Below, in pieces: positions 12,171 through 21,823 of a stretch of DNA of 64,000 nt. How positions within the stretch are numbered: position 1 is the stretch's first letter; each line of letters starts with the position of its first letter. Below the pieces are notes generated by a model. The model did no database searches. It was given only the letters and a program-made list of their open reading frames with translations, and had not been told where the DNA came from. Position numbers and translations under genes: made by a program. Source of the stretch: Panaeolus papilionaceus (taxonomy: Eukaryota > Basidiomycota > Agaricomycetes > Agaricales); contig JADNRZ010000029.1 of assembly GCA_015501605.1 (NCBI GenBank), positions 420,072 through 484,071 of the forward strand. The letters run 5' to 3'.

Positions 12171-12564
12171 TTTTGAATTGTGTTTATCTGTTTTCATCCG
12201 AAGTCGATATATCCCGAAAACCGCAGAATTAACTTGTTCAGTTTAGTATAAAAGACCAAGCAAAGGATGAGTTTACAAAGCGGATTGTGACCCTGGGATG
12301 ACATGCTATCACCGACCACTGATTCGGACGGACCCAAATTTCGGACACCCTCGTTTTACACCTATTCCACTTCATTTCTACATATATTACTCTGAGCAGT
12401 GGTTGTGTGGTTCACTGTATCGTCGAGATGATTATTCACGTGAGCGGGACTTGATTTGAAACCTGAAAAATGGAAGTTCAAGGTAACCCTCTCTCTTACC
12501 CCACACCCTACACCCCGCAACCCAAACACCTTTTCTTTCATTCATAGGAAGCTACGCGGTCGCA
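12171..12564. other. intergenic before BTB4
   Basis: About 390 bp. ATGGAAGTTCAAG at 12470 followed by GTAACC..CATAG could be an upstream coding exon of BTB4: spliced, it stays in frame with the ATG at 12565 but still runs into the TAG at 12598. Nothing else seen. Confidence 0.35.
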
Positions 12565-13712
12565 ATGTCGGAACCTGCTAGCAAGAAAAGAAAACTGTAG
12601 GAACAGGCGGAAACAACAACCCAAGAACCCCTGACCAGGTCCAACATTTGGTTTGACGATGGCATTATTATCTTCCAAGCAGAAAACACACAGTTCCGCG
12701 TCCATAAATCAATCCTTTCACGACATTCGTCCGTGTTCAAGGACATGTTCTCGCTCCCCCAACCCTCCGAGGACGTGGCACCGCAAGGTCAAGGAGATGA
12801 CAATGTATCAGTCGTTCATATCCATGACAGTCCAACGGATTTGACGCATCTCTTCTCGGTACTGTATAATGAACCGTAAGACACTTCTGTTCTAAATTAT
12901 TTGTTGACGACTCATAGAATTTCGACCTTAGCGGATACAATAGCTTGGGGATGCCAAAACTTCCTTTCCGTACAATGGCTTCGCTTCTTCGTTTGGCTAC
13001 GAAGTACGATCTTCCACACATACGCGAAGAACCTCTATCCCGCCTCGAAAAAATGTTTCCGACATCGCTCAAAGAGTTTGACGCGCTCCCTGACATCGAA
13101 AATTACCTCGTATCCAATGCCGATGAGGGTGGCATTCTCTTTGATGCCGTCAATCTACTTCACAGTGAAAGAATTCTGCACCTCCTACCCATGGCATATT
13201 ATTTGGTGTGCATTCGGCCAATAGTAAGTCAATACTTTTCAGCTATATTATTTAGTTGAGTCAGCTCTGAAATACTATGCTGTGTTACTCGTTAGGAAAC
13301 AATTATGTATGGGCAGAAACGTGCTGATGGCACAGCGGCGACTTTGCTGCCAGAAGTGCAAGTTCTTTGTGTTATACGCAGAGAGCATTTGATGCTACTT
13401 CAAGTTCAGGTCGCCTATAGTTGGGTTCAGACCGGGAAGCGTATTAGCGTAAATTGCGCTCGCGTGCATGAATGTGCGGCCTTGTCAACGACGCTGCTGG
13501 CAACGCTCTGCCATCCTAAACCTGATCTCAAGCGTTTATTGAAGCCATTGGAAACCACCACTTACCCAATACATTTGCAATACTGTGGTGGTTGTCGGGC
13601 CAGGGCCATTTCACAAAGTCAAGCTTGTAAGAAATAAGTATGGGAACAGCTCCCTGAGGCATTTGGCCTGCCACCATGGAATCAGCTTGTGGAATCAGGG
13701 GATAATGACTAA
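12565..13712 (+). pseudogene. BTB/POZ gene 4, two in-frame stops
   Basis: This is a family member with the usual three exons (12565-12868, 12932-13223, 13296-13712) and correct splice phases. It is interrupted twice without any frame change. Codon 12 is TAG (12598-12600, after SKKRKL), and TAA at 13635-13637 falls just before the conserved C-terminal tail. After the TAA the same frame continues VWEQLPEAFGLPPWNQL to a TAA at 13710, matching VWEALPDIFGFQSWEE of BTB3. The BTB core is otherwise normal: IWFDDGIIIFQ, FRVHKSILSRHSSVFKDMF. Exon 2 has LLRLATKYDLPHIREEPL in place of the usual LRLGNKYD. No ATG lies between the first stop and the BTB core, so a full BTB domain is not translatable from the genomic sequence without bypassing the TAG. 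Confidence 0.8.
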
Positions 13713-14081
13713 CAGCCTATTTATGCTCATATATATATACGGATCACTGGTGATATATTATACTGTCGCTCAAGTTGAGAGAAGAGTTGGTTATAGTTTC
13801 TGTGCCTCAAATCCGTATTTGTGTGTATGATTTTTTTATTCTAGCCAGCTGAACTTTGAAATTTGAAGTGTGCTTTGCACCTCCTATTGGTCATCTTCGA
13901 GCTACTACCAATTATTTATCATCGCCTCTCTTCAGAGTCAATATCTAAGCTTAAGCGCTAATAAAACCACATTAAGTGTCACCAACACGTTACATTGGGA
14001 CACGTGTGTGTGACTATTGGCGATCGTGACGCAGGCTGTCATAAGTAAGTTCTAACCTCCCAACTTCACTCTACAACCACC
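13713..14081. other. intergenic, BTB4-BTB5
   Basis: About 370 bp, moderately AT-rich, holding the 3' UTR of BTB4 and the promoter of BTB5. No gene or repeat recognised. Confidence 0.4.
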
Positions 14082-15293
14082 ATGAACGACGACTCGCATG
14101 GACAAAGCCCAGCAAAAAAGAGGAAGCTCTCCGAGACTGCTGAGCGTCATAACGCAATTGGTAATGCCGGACCCTCTCAAACGCAACGCGAAGAAGAAAC
14201 CGTCAAGAGGGTAAACGACCTCTGGTTTGACGACGGCAGCGTTGTCCTTCAGGCGGGCTTATCGCAGTTCCGCGTTCATCGAGCTGTCCTCTCGCGCTGC
14301 TCGAGTATATTTAAAGACATGTTCTCTATTCCTCAACCTACTTCGGAGACTGGTGATCGCATCGATGACTACGTTGAGGGATGTCCTGTTATCCATCTGC
14401 AAGATACTGCAGAGGATGTGACCATCCTGCTCACAGCCATTTACGATCATGGGTACGCTAACGCTCACTTTCTCCTTTTTTATTCAACTCTTCTGTTATC
14501 TTCCTGGAATTCAATTTTTCTACCAGCAAATACGACTCGATGCACAAAATCCGTTTCAAAGAGGTATCAGCCCTCCTCCGACTTGGCTCTAAATACGACA
14601 TTTCGAGCCTTCGAGACAATGCTTTGCAACGCCTGCGAGCGGAGTTCCCGACCACCCTCGATGAGTGGGACCGGCTTGATGTGGAGTACAAAACTATGAG
14701 CGATTCGGTGGATATATGCCTTTTTGACGTCATCACTTTAGCGTATAATGAGGGCATCTTGTCCATCTTGCCAGTCCTATATTATTTCTATCTGTGTGAC
14801 GGTGCATCCTTGGCGCCGGTACGTCACTCATCATGCCTATATCACTTTCGTCCTCGACTTCACAACTCACAATACTTTTTAGTCGCAGATTTTCTATGGC
14901 ATCGAGAGATCCGATGGTACAAAAGCAACCCTGCCATTCATTCTTCAGCGCGACATCATACTCGGGAGAGAAGAGTTAATGTCTAAGGCTCGCTTGCACC
15001 CCTTCAAATGGCTTCGCGATGAGCCAGGGGTTGTAGATTGCTACAAGCCCAAGGGTTGTCGTGCAATTCGGAACAAGCTGATTGAGAGCAGCTGGCTTGC
15101 GCCAGATCCCGTTGGATTCCCGTTCGACAAGTGGTCTGACCGCATCACGGACGAAGATTTATCTCAGCTGTGTTTGGACTGTAAGGCTGATGCTGAGATT
15201 GCGCATGAGGGGAGAGAGGAGCTGTGGAACCTTTTGCCGACGTTGTTTAATTTGCCGGAGTGGGAGGAGTTGAAGAGGATGGATCGAGGTTAA
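14082..15293 (+). CDS. BTB/POZ domain protein (BTB5), 3 exons
   Basis: This is an intact family member with exons 14082-14452, 14527-14818 and 14883-15293, in phase throughout. The N-terminus carries a basic stretch (PAKKRKLSE) that could act as a nuclear signal and matches the decayed SKKRKL of BTB4. The BTB core at about residues 45-125 reads LWFDDGSVVLQAGLSQ, FRVHRAVLSRCSSIFKDMF, CPVIHLQDTAEDVTILLTAIY. Exon 2 holds LLRLGSKYDISSLRDNAL. Exon 3 holds RSDGTKATLPFIL and ends LWNLLPTLFNLPEWEELKRMDRG. It is the only stop-free copy in the second BTB group. No catalytic motif; the partner is unknown. The start is the first ATG after a short 5' UTR. Confidence 0.87.
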
Positions 15294-15585
15294 GATTCGA
15301 GTCGTGATTGATGCATATGTCGCAGATTAAGTACTAATTATGATAGTTCGTCGTGAATGTCTCTCACTAATCCGTACCTTGCTCACCCTAATTGGATAAT
15401 GCCACACATTTAGCACATCGAAGTGTTGGTGCCTGTTCGGTGTCAACTAAAAAAAGATGAGCACGTTGAACAACAAACAACAATTGAATGCTGTATGAAG
15501 TCCAAGCTGCGTTGGACCTTCTACTTACATTGTTGACCTTATCACCAGCTTCCCAATATTTACACAAGTGCATCGATCTCCGCCC

Positions 15586-16740
15586 ATGAATACGGACACC
15601 ACAAAGCAAGCCACCCCAATCAAAACAAGGGTCTCAGGTAACAAGGATATCGAATCGTCCCTGGCGCCCAGCACAATACGAGGAGACATCTGGTACTCCG
15701 ATGGCAGCGTTATACTACAAGCTGGACAGACGCAGTTCCGGGTCCACAAATCGATACTCGAAGCATGCTCCTCAGTATTCAAGGACATGTTCTCGCTTTC
15801 ACAACCTGAACACTCTGATTCCGAAGGCACAATCGATGGATGCCCTGTAGTTTATTTACATGATCCAGCCCAAGATCTAGCGCTGCTACTTGAGGCGATA
15901 TATCGCCATCCGTACGTTTTTCTTAGCCTCATTTATACACCCCCGATGAGCTCGAGTTGGTGCTGATTCTAGATGTAGAAACTCTGGGGTGACGCCTACA
16001 GCAGACCTCGTCATCATCCGGTTTGAAATGCTCTCAGTTATGCTTCGACTAGGAAATAAGTACGACATACCCCATCTGCGAGACAACGCTTTATATCGAA
16101 TCAGGGCTGAGTATGCACCGGAGCCCCATGATCTGTCTTTAGATCATTTTGTCTACTTTAGTAGCGATGATGCTGTACCGTTCGAAATTGTCAGGCTTGC
16201 ATATGAGGAAGGCGTGTTTTCGGTGTTGCCTGTAGCACTCCTTCATATCGCCGTATACTATAATGTGGTAGGTTATGCATTTATGACTTAATCTGCTTTT
16301 GATACTGACCTGTGGAATAGAAACAGATCTTTGCGGGTGTTGAACGCGATGACGGGACAAGGGCAACCTTACCACTGGCCATGATACGCGCATGCCTCGA
16401 GGGACGAGAATAGCTGATACTGAAGCTTGTTGCGGTTTTTTATACATGGCTGTTTGAAAATCCTCCGACCAGTGAACGGTGCATCGTTGTCCATGTGTGC
16501 GAGGATGAGTTCCGGTTGCTTAAAGAACACATCTTTCGAGTACCCGTTCCAGACCTGAAATCCTGCATCGATCGTAGCTGGAGTTATTTGACGACAGAGG
16601 CCAATGTTAGTTTCTGCGGGTATTGTACGCATCATGCTAAAACGGGCCATGAAGAAGGGAGAAAAGCGCTTTGGGAGGAGTTGCCGTCTGTTTTTGGATT
16701 TGGGTCATGGGAGGCGGTTAAGAAGATGGATAGACATTAG
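15586..16740 (+). pseudogene. BTB/POZ gene 6, one in-frame TAG
   Basis: Exons 15586-15911, 15973-16267 and 16321-16740 join in phase (GTACGT..TAG and GTAGGT..TAG). The BTB core is well kept: IWYSDGSVILQAGQTQ, FRVHKSILEACSSVFKDMF, CPVVYLHDPAQDLALLLEAIY. Exon 2 has MLRLGNKYDIPHLRDNAL. In exon 3, RACLEGRE is followed by TAG (16411-16413) where BTB5 has EELMSK and BTB3 KEKLRK. The same frame then continues through FRVPVPDLKSCIDRSW to the family tail LWEELPSVFGFGSWEAVKKMDRH. A protein ending at the TAG would keep the BTB domain and lose about 110 residues. It is therefore either a recent pseudogene or a C-terminally truncated but usable BTB protein. Confidence 0.8.
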
Positions 16741-17426
16741 GATACACACAACTCCAATTCCTGGTATTTGCATTATGATTTTGTTACTTGTACTTCCGAC
16801 GGCTTGTATTACGGTAATCGTCAACCTGGTATTTTGACTCGAAGTTCGATGGTGAGGACTCCCGAGGCTCACGAGTCGACGCAACATCGAAGCACCCCAC
16901 TGTTTATGTAGTCATAAATCGTGATACCAATATTTAATACCGTCAGATGAGTTAGAGCAGCGCACTGCTAAAGGGTATGCTCCAACCTTATTTTTATCAA
17001 GCATCGTATCTCATACAATCCAATCTCGAAACCAATGAGGGTTGGTGAGGGTGAGCATGGGAATACTAAGACGGCATCAATTCGGCATCTGCATTCAGCA
17101 ATCTGGTTCACCATCCTCTGCTCTTCCAACTTGACCATTACGACAGACTCATTAACCCAATTACCGTTAGGATACCATAATTATCGTTGGGCGCTTATAC
17201 CTTTAGGACCTTATTCTCCAAGGAAGGCATTTTCCATACTTGCTATTGTTCTTTCACTGCTTTGCTATTTTTCTGGACGCACGGGGACGGAGGACCACTC
17301 ATCTTGCTTGGACCACATCATAATTCTCATTTAAAGGCTTTCCGGGATAGACATCTTTGTGGAAGGACCTTACTTTTGACGTTCATCTAACTCAACCTTA
17401 CTGTCGAATTCACTTCTTCTGATTCA
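16741..17426. other. intergenic, nothing recognised
   Basis: About 690 bp. Frames at 17035-17334 and 17187-17390 overlap and resemble no family. The 3' part is taken as the RCE1 promoter. Confidence 0.35.
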
Positions 17427-18724
17427 ATGACGACGACAGTCCTTGGGTTCAAAACCTATATTCCAGGCACAATCCCTCTCGACCTCGCCAACATCCTCTC
17501 AGTTGGTCTAGGTCTCACCTATGTCGGGTCCCTGTACCTTTCTAAGAATGCCAGACTGTCATTCTCATCCTCAAAGCCTGATACCACCCCAGATGCACCC
17601 GACCAACCACGGGATAAGGAGAGCAACGAGAGGTGGAGGGATGATCCTGATGTGATACGTGCGAGATTGGTAGCTGTGTCGAGTGCGACTGTGGTGTGCT
17701 GTGTGGGCGTGTACGCGTTGGTGGGGTACGTTGGTGCTCAAGAAGAAGGAGTATGTGTATTGTTTTCTTTATTTCTCTCCTTTATTCGTCGTAAACCTAA
17801 TATGAACCTTCTACCCAGTCGCCTCTCCCAGTCCTTACCACACTGAAACGTACCGCTCAACTATTAGGATTCAAATCGACGACATCATACCTCCCGCACC
17901 TCCCAACTGTGTTATTGTACCTTGGCCCCCTCGTTGCTTCATTCTTCCGACGCGAACTCCCGTTCCAGCAGAATTGGAGATGGCAGGTGCAGAAGCAGCG
18001 ATTCTTTGGAATTGTGGGGTGGAGGAATTATTGGATTGTATGTTTGTGCTTTTGTTTTGTGCGATATTTGATGCTAACGATTGTTGTTGAAGGCCCCGGC
18101 GACGGAAGAACTTGTGTTTAGATCTTGTGTACTTGCGGTATATCAACTTGCGCGTGCTTCAAAGTGGAGGATGATCTTTGTTGCGCCTCTGACTTTTGGG
18201 TTGGGTGAGTTACCTGCATTTTTAGGGTTTAGGGAGTTGAGATGGATGTTTCATTTAATTATGCGTAGCTCATATCCACCATGCATGGGATACGTATAAT
18301 CGATATGGACGAACGCAGACAGCTGCTAAGAGGGCCATCTTTTCAAGTCGTATGTGTATTTTATTCATTGCCTTCTCTGCAACACAAACTCCAAACGCTA
18401 ACTTTTCCCTCACCAGTTTTCCAATTCGTCTACACCACCCTGTTTGGAATCCACACCTCATACCTTTTCACCCGCACAGGCTCCATCTTCCCGCCCATTT
18501 CCGCCCATATCTTCTGCAACGTCATGGGCGTCCCCGAGCTGGGCTATGATAAGCAGTCGGCGGAGAGGGAGTGGGAAGTGAGGGGGTTGAACCAGAATAA
18601 CGCCAAGGGGTGGGGGAAAGTGGGCAGGAAGCTTGTTAGTGCTGCGTATTTGGGTGGTATTGCGTTGTTTGTGATTACGTTGGGGAGTTGGACGAGGACG
18701 GAGGGGAGTGTGTTTTGGAAGTGA
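17427..18724 (+). CDS. RCE1: CAAX prenyl protease 2 (RCE1 type)
   Basis: This is an ER-membrane glutamate protease (CPBP/Abi family) that removes the -AAX tripeptide from prenylated CAAX proteins such as Ras and Rho. Five exons: 17427-17750, 17819-18037, 18093-18204, 18269-18349, 18417-18724, all in phase. The conserved motifs are spread over exons 3-5: APATEELVFRS (EExxxR, the catalytic pair), GLAHIHHAWD (FxxxH type) and SAHIFCNVMG (HxxxN). Several hydrophobic segments fit a polytopic membrane protein: LANILSVGLGLTYVGSLYL, VSSATVVCCVGVYALVGYVG, VLLYLGPLVASF. Length is about 347 aa, normal for the family. An extra charged loop (residues about 47-75) separates the first two helices. Intron 4 falls inside the membrane part right after the AHIHH motif. 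Confidence 0.9.
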
Positions 18725-20074
18725 TTGGGTTGAGGTGCGAGGGATTTATGGTGGATGTGTGTGGTGTGTTTGAGGGGTTTTTGGAGTTACTGGGTTACGC
18801 TCTTGTGTTGGCAAGCACCGGGTTCTGGATTCAAGTCGGAGAGTAGGTGTGGCGACTACGGTGGACGGTGTTTGGGGATGCTTTAACCTTGAATCTGACG
18901 ATAATGTGACGACTGGCAACCCGCTTGCGTCTGATCATTATGGAGTGGTAGACGACACATCTCGTTCCTCGTCCAGAGACTATCTTGATCAAGCCTTGTT
19001 CGTCACCGCCTAACACCACTTTGATACACAAGAAGTCAAAGCCATACCTCACGCTAGTTCAAGGATTTTGACAACAAGGATGCGAATCCTTACAAGCCCT
19101 AACCCCTGCGACGCCAATCCTTAATGCACTTAAAAGGTGTTTTGCTCGCTTTTCGCAAGTGCGCGTCTGGACGTTCCCGCATCGTCTATGGCCGCATCAC
19201 GCTGTAGCGCCACATGTGCACTCCTTTTACTTTTTTACCAGCTACATTGTTCGTTGGCTGTTTACAAGGGACTCATTCGTGGATATCATTTGTTCACATA
19301 TTTATTGGTGTGCTGAGTTTAAATCTAATCACTGTCTCGAAATAGGATCTGCATTTTTCTCCCTTTTTTCTTCCTTTATTGCTTTTAAAATACCCTCCTT
19401 GAATGATAACCTGAAGCCAAAGCAGAATAGAAGACTAGAAGGGACGCGACTGACAAGCAACTGACAAGCCAGTAGAAGGGGAAACAGGAAAGTCGGCAAG
19501 ATTCGGCTCGTGATCAAATACGCCACAACACTCCCACGGCAGCTCCCCACCACAGACCACGCCATTGGTCAATTCAAGGACGCAAGACACCCACCTCGCC
19601 GCCGCCGGTCCCAACGCTCGTCTCCACCCCCTACGTCGACTGAATCTACGGTAAGGTGAGTCAGAGACCTTGTTTAGACGATTTTGAGAGGTTTGGGACG
19701 ACACGAGAGGTTTGGAGGGATGGATTGCGTCAGATGAGGTTGGATGAGGTGTTGTTGATGTGTCTGGTTTGGGTGATTTGGTCAAGCTAGTCGTTTGGAG
19801 TTTGGTAGCTGTGGAGGATATATGAACTTGCGATGGTGGGCAATGGGATTGCGGACGCCGGGGGAAATGCTCAAGGAATGGAGGAAGGAAATTTTGGGCA
19901 TGCAGTTCCTGGTATCCCAGATTCGTTGCGCTGGAAAACCTACTCGAACTCTACAAACTATCGTCTCGTGTCGCCCAATATCTCTCACTATTATCCTTCA
20001 TTTTGATCGAAGTCCTTGATCTCGATTTCTGACGTGCAATTTTTCAATCATTGTATAGATCCGCCATACCAGCA
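18725..20074. other. 1.35 kb without a supported gene
   Basis: Small frames on both strands (minus 18831-19052, plus 19159-19464, minus 19435-19785) show low-complexity or random composition. No domain, repeat or RNA gene was recognised. The last about 100 bp, pyrimidine-rich, should be the uL23 promoter. Confidence 0.35.
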
Positions 20075-20856
20075 ATGTCCACAACAAAAACTGCTAAGGG
20101 CAAGGCTGCCTCCAAGAGTGCGTTATCCACTTTCACCATGCTCCTCCAATAGCACTAACTTCATCATTTCTCTCTTCCTCAATCCCCGCGTTGCTTCCCC
20201 ATAATTCTACCTTCTGTCCGCCACTTTCCAAATGCTCCTGTAATAGATGCTGCCTCGTCGAAGGAGGCCAAGGCCAAGTCGGCCAAAAAGGCTGCTCTCC
20301 AGGGCGCCAACTCTCACTCATCTCGCAAGACCCGCTACAGCGTCTCCTTCCACCGCCCCAAGACCCTCAAGCTCGCCCGTGCTCCCAGGTACCCCCGGAA
20401 GAGCATCAACCACCTGCCCAGGATGGATCAGTTCAGGACCATTGTTTCGTAAGTCTTAAGAATCATCAGTTTTCGACATCCAGTTCTGATACGGATTCTG
20501 ATCAGCCCCCTGAACACTGAGAGCGCCATGAAAAAGATTGAGGAGCACAACACCCTTGTATTCATCGTTGACATCAAGGCCAACAAGCGCCAGATCAAGG
20601 ATGCCGTCAAGAAGTTGTACGACGTCCAGGCCGCCAAGATCAACACTCTCATCCGGTAATGATCCATTTATTTGGTGTTCGTCGAGATAGATACTGACAC
20701 GATGTCTTTCTTTAGACCTGACGGAAAGAAGAAGGCCTACGTCCGACTGACAGCTGATCACGACGCGCTGGACGTTGCCAACAAGGTACGTTTTATTAAG
20801 AAATCAGGAAATGCTGTTCTAATGAACGTTGTGTCTTTTAGATTGGATTCATCTAA
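20075..20856 (+). CDS. RPL25: 60S ribosomal protein uL23 (L23a/L25)
   Basis: This is a cytosolic large-subunit protein at the peptide exit tunnel and a docking site for SRP and nascent-chain factors. Five exons: 20075-20117, 20247-20448, 20506-20655, 20716-20785 and 20842-20856, the last only five codons including the stop. The lysine/alanine-rich N-terminal tail ([16 protein letters not shown]) is followed by the conserved core [79 protein letters not shown] and the terminal IGFI. Length is about 159 aa, as expected. Preference for C-ending codons (AAG, CTC, GCC) marks high expression and contrasts with the AT-rich receptor gene at 34 kb. Intron 1 (129 nt) is the longest; I saw no C/D-box motifs in it. 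Confidence 0.97.
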
Positions 20857-21823
20857 AGGGTCTACTTTAATTGAATTCATTTTTTTACTTTTCGTTGCGT
20901 TGAGTCGGGTTGAGCTGAGATGACAATGTTAGGTCGTGACTTGAGAATTTATTCCCATTCTTTTTCTTATACTTGGTGCGCAATGTTACTTGCGTAATTT
21001 TTTTCCACAACACGATTCCAGCATGACGGACATTATCGTCGAGGCGAGAGGCTGACTGGGGGCGTTTGCTCCGCTGTATGCATGCATATAGTTATGGCTT
21101 GTATGGTACCCGCTAAATTCACCTATGCATGACAAACATCGCGTTGAGAGCCTACCCTATTAGTATCGTTTTTCTCTCTTATCCTGCCTGCCATCACCTG
21201 GATTGCTAAGTTTTTATCGTCCTGTCTACTTGGGCGGACGCATGTCGTTGCAAGATATAAACGCGCATATGGACGGACGTATGAAGCCTGGGGTTGCAAC
21301 AGGCCAGACATAGTAAATGGTCAAACGATCGCGAGATGTGAACATGGTTCGGAGAGTTGGTGTTCGCAAAGATGAGTCGAGATACCAAAAGTGTTGATAT
21401 TAGGAAAACAATTGTCCAGGCAAGATTTAAGAATTAATAATAATGCGCTCTGGTGTTGGCGACCAGTGGCATCATGGTTCAATCATGGCTTTCAATGGGA
21501 GAGCTGATATTGCGGGTCTATTTTTTCTAATTCCTGAATCCTCAGTCTTTCTGTCTGGTCAACGTGGTGAGTGTGTCAGATGTCTGCCTTTGACCAGTTT
21601 TAACTTGACCCCTTGTAATGAATTTAAGACGTAGAATCAGATAACTACCTGTTGACTTAGAAATGGTATATGAGATGGACTTGAATAGATGATAGTTATT
21701 TCGTAGTGGTTGGATACATTGTAAAATGACAAAAACATGTAGAATGACGGTGGAACGAAAACAAGAAGTTAAAATTTCATGATGACGGACATTTATTCTT
21801 GTGCAGCTACTAATTGTGTGCAA
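20857..21823. other. about 970 bp without a supported gene
   Basis: AT-rich sequence after uL23 with only short frames (minus 21123-21311, plus 21443-21634, minus 21542-21823), none with recognisable content. It probably contains the 3' UTRs of the two converging genes. Confidence 0.4.

Noticed and set aside
18800..18850. tRNA-like B-box word (GGTTCTGGATTCAAGTC)
   Set aside because: No A-box or cloverleaf could be formed around it.
20118..20246. snoRNA inside intron 1 of uL23
   Set aside because: No C box (RTGATGA) and D box pair was found in the 129-nt intron.
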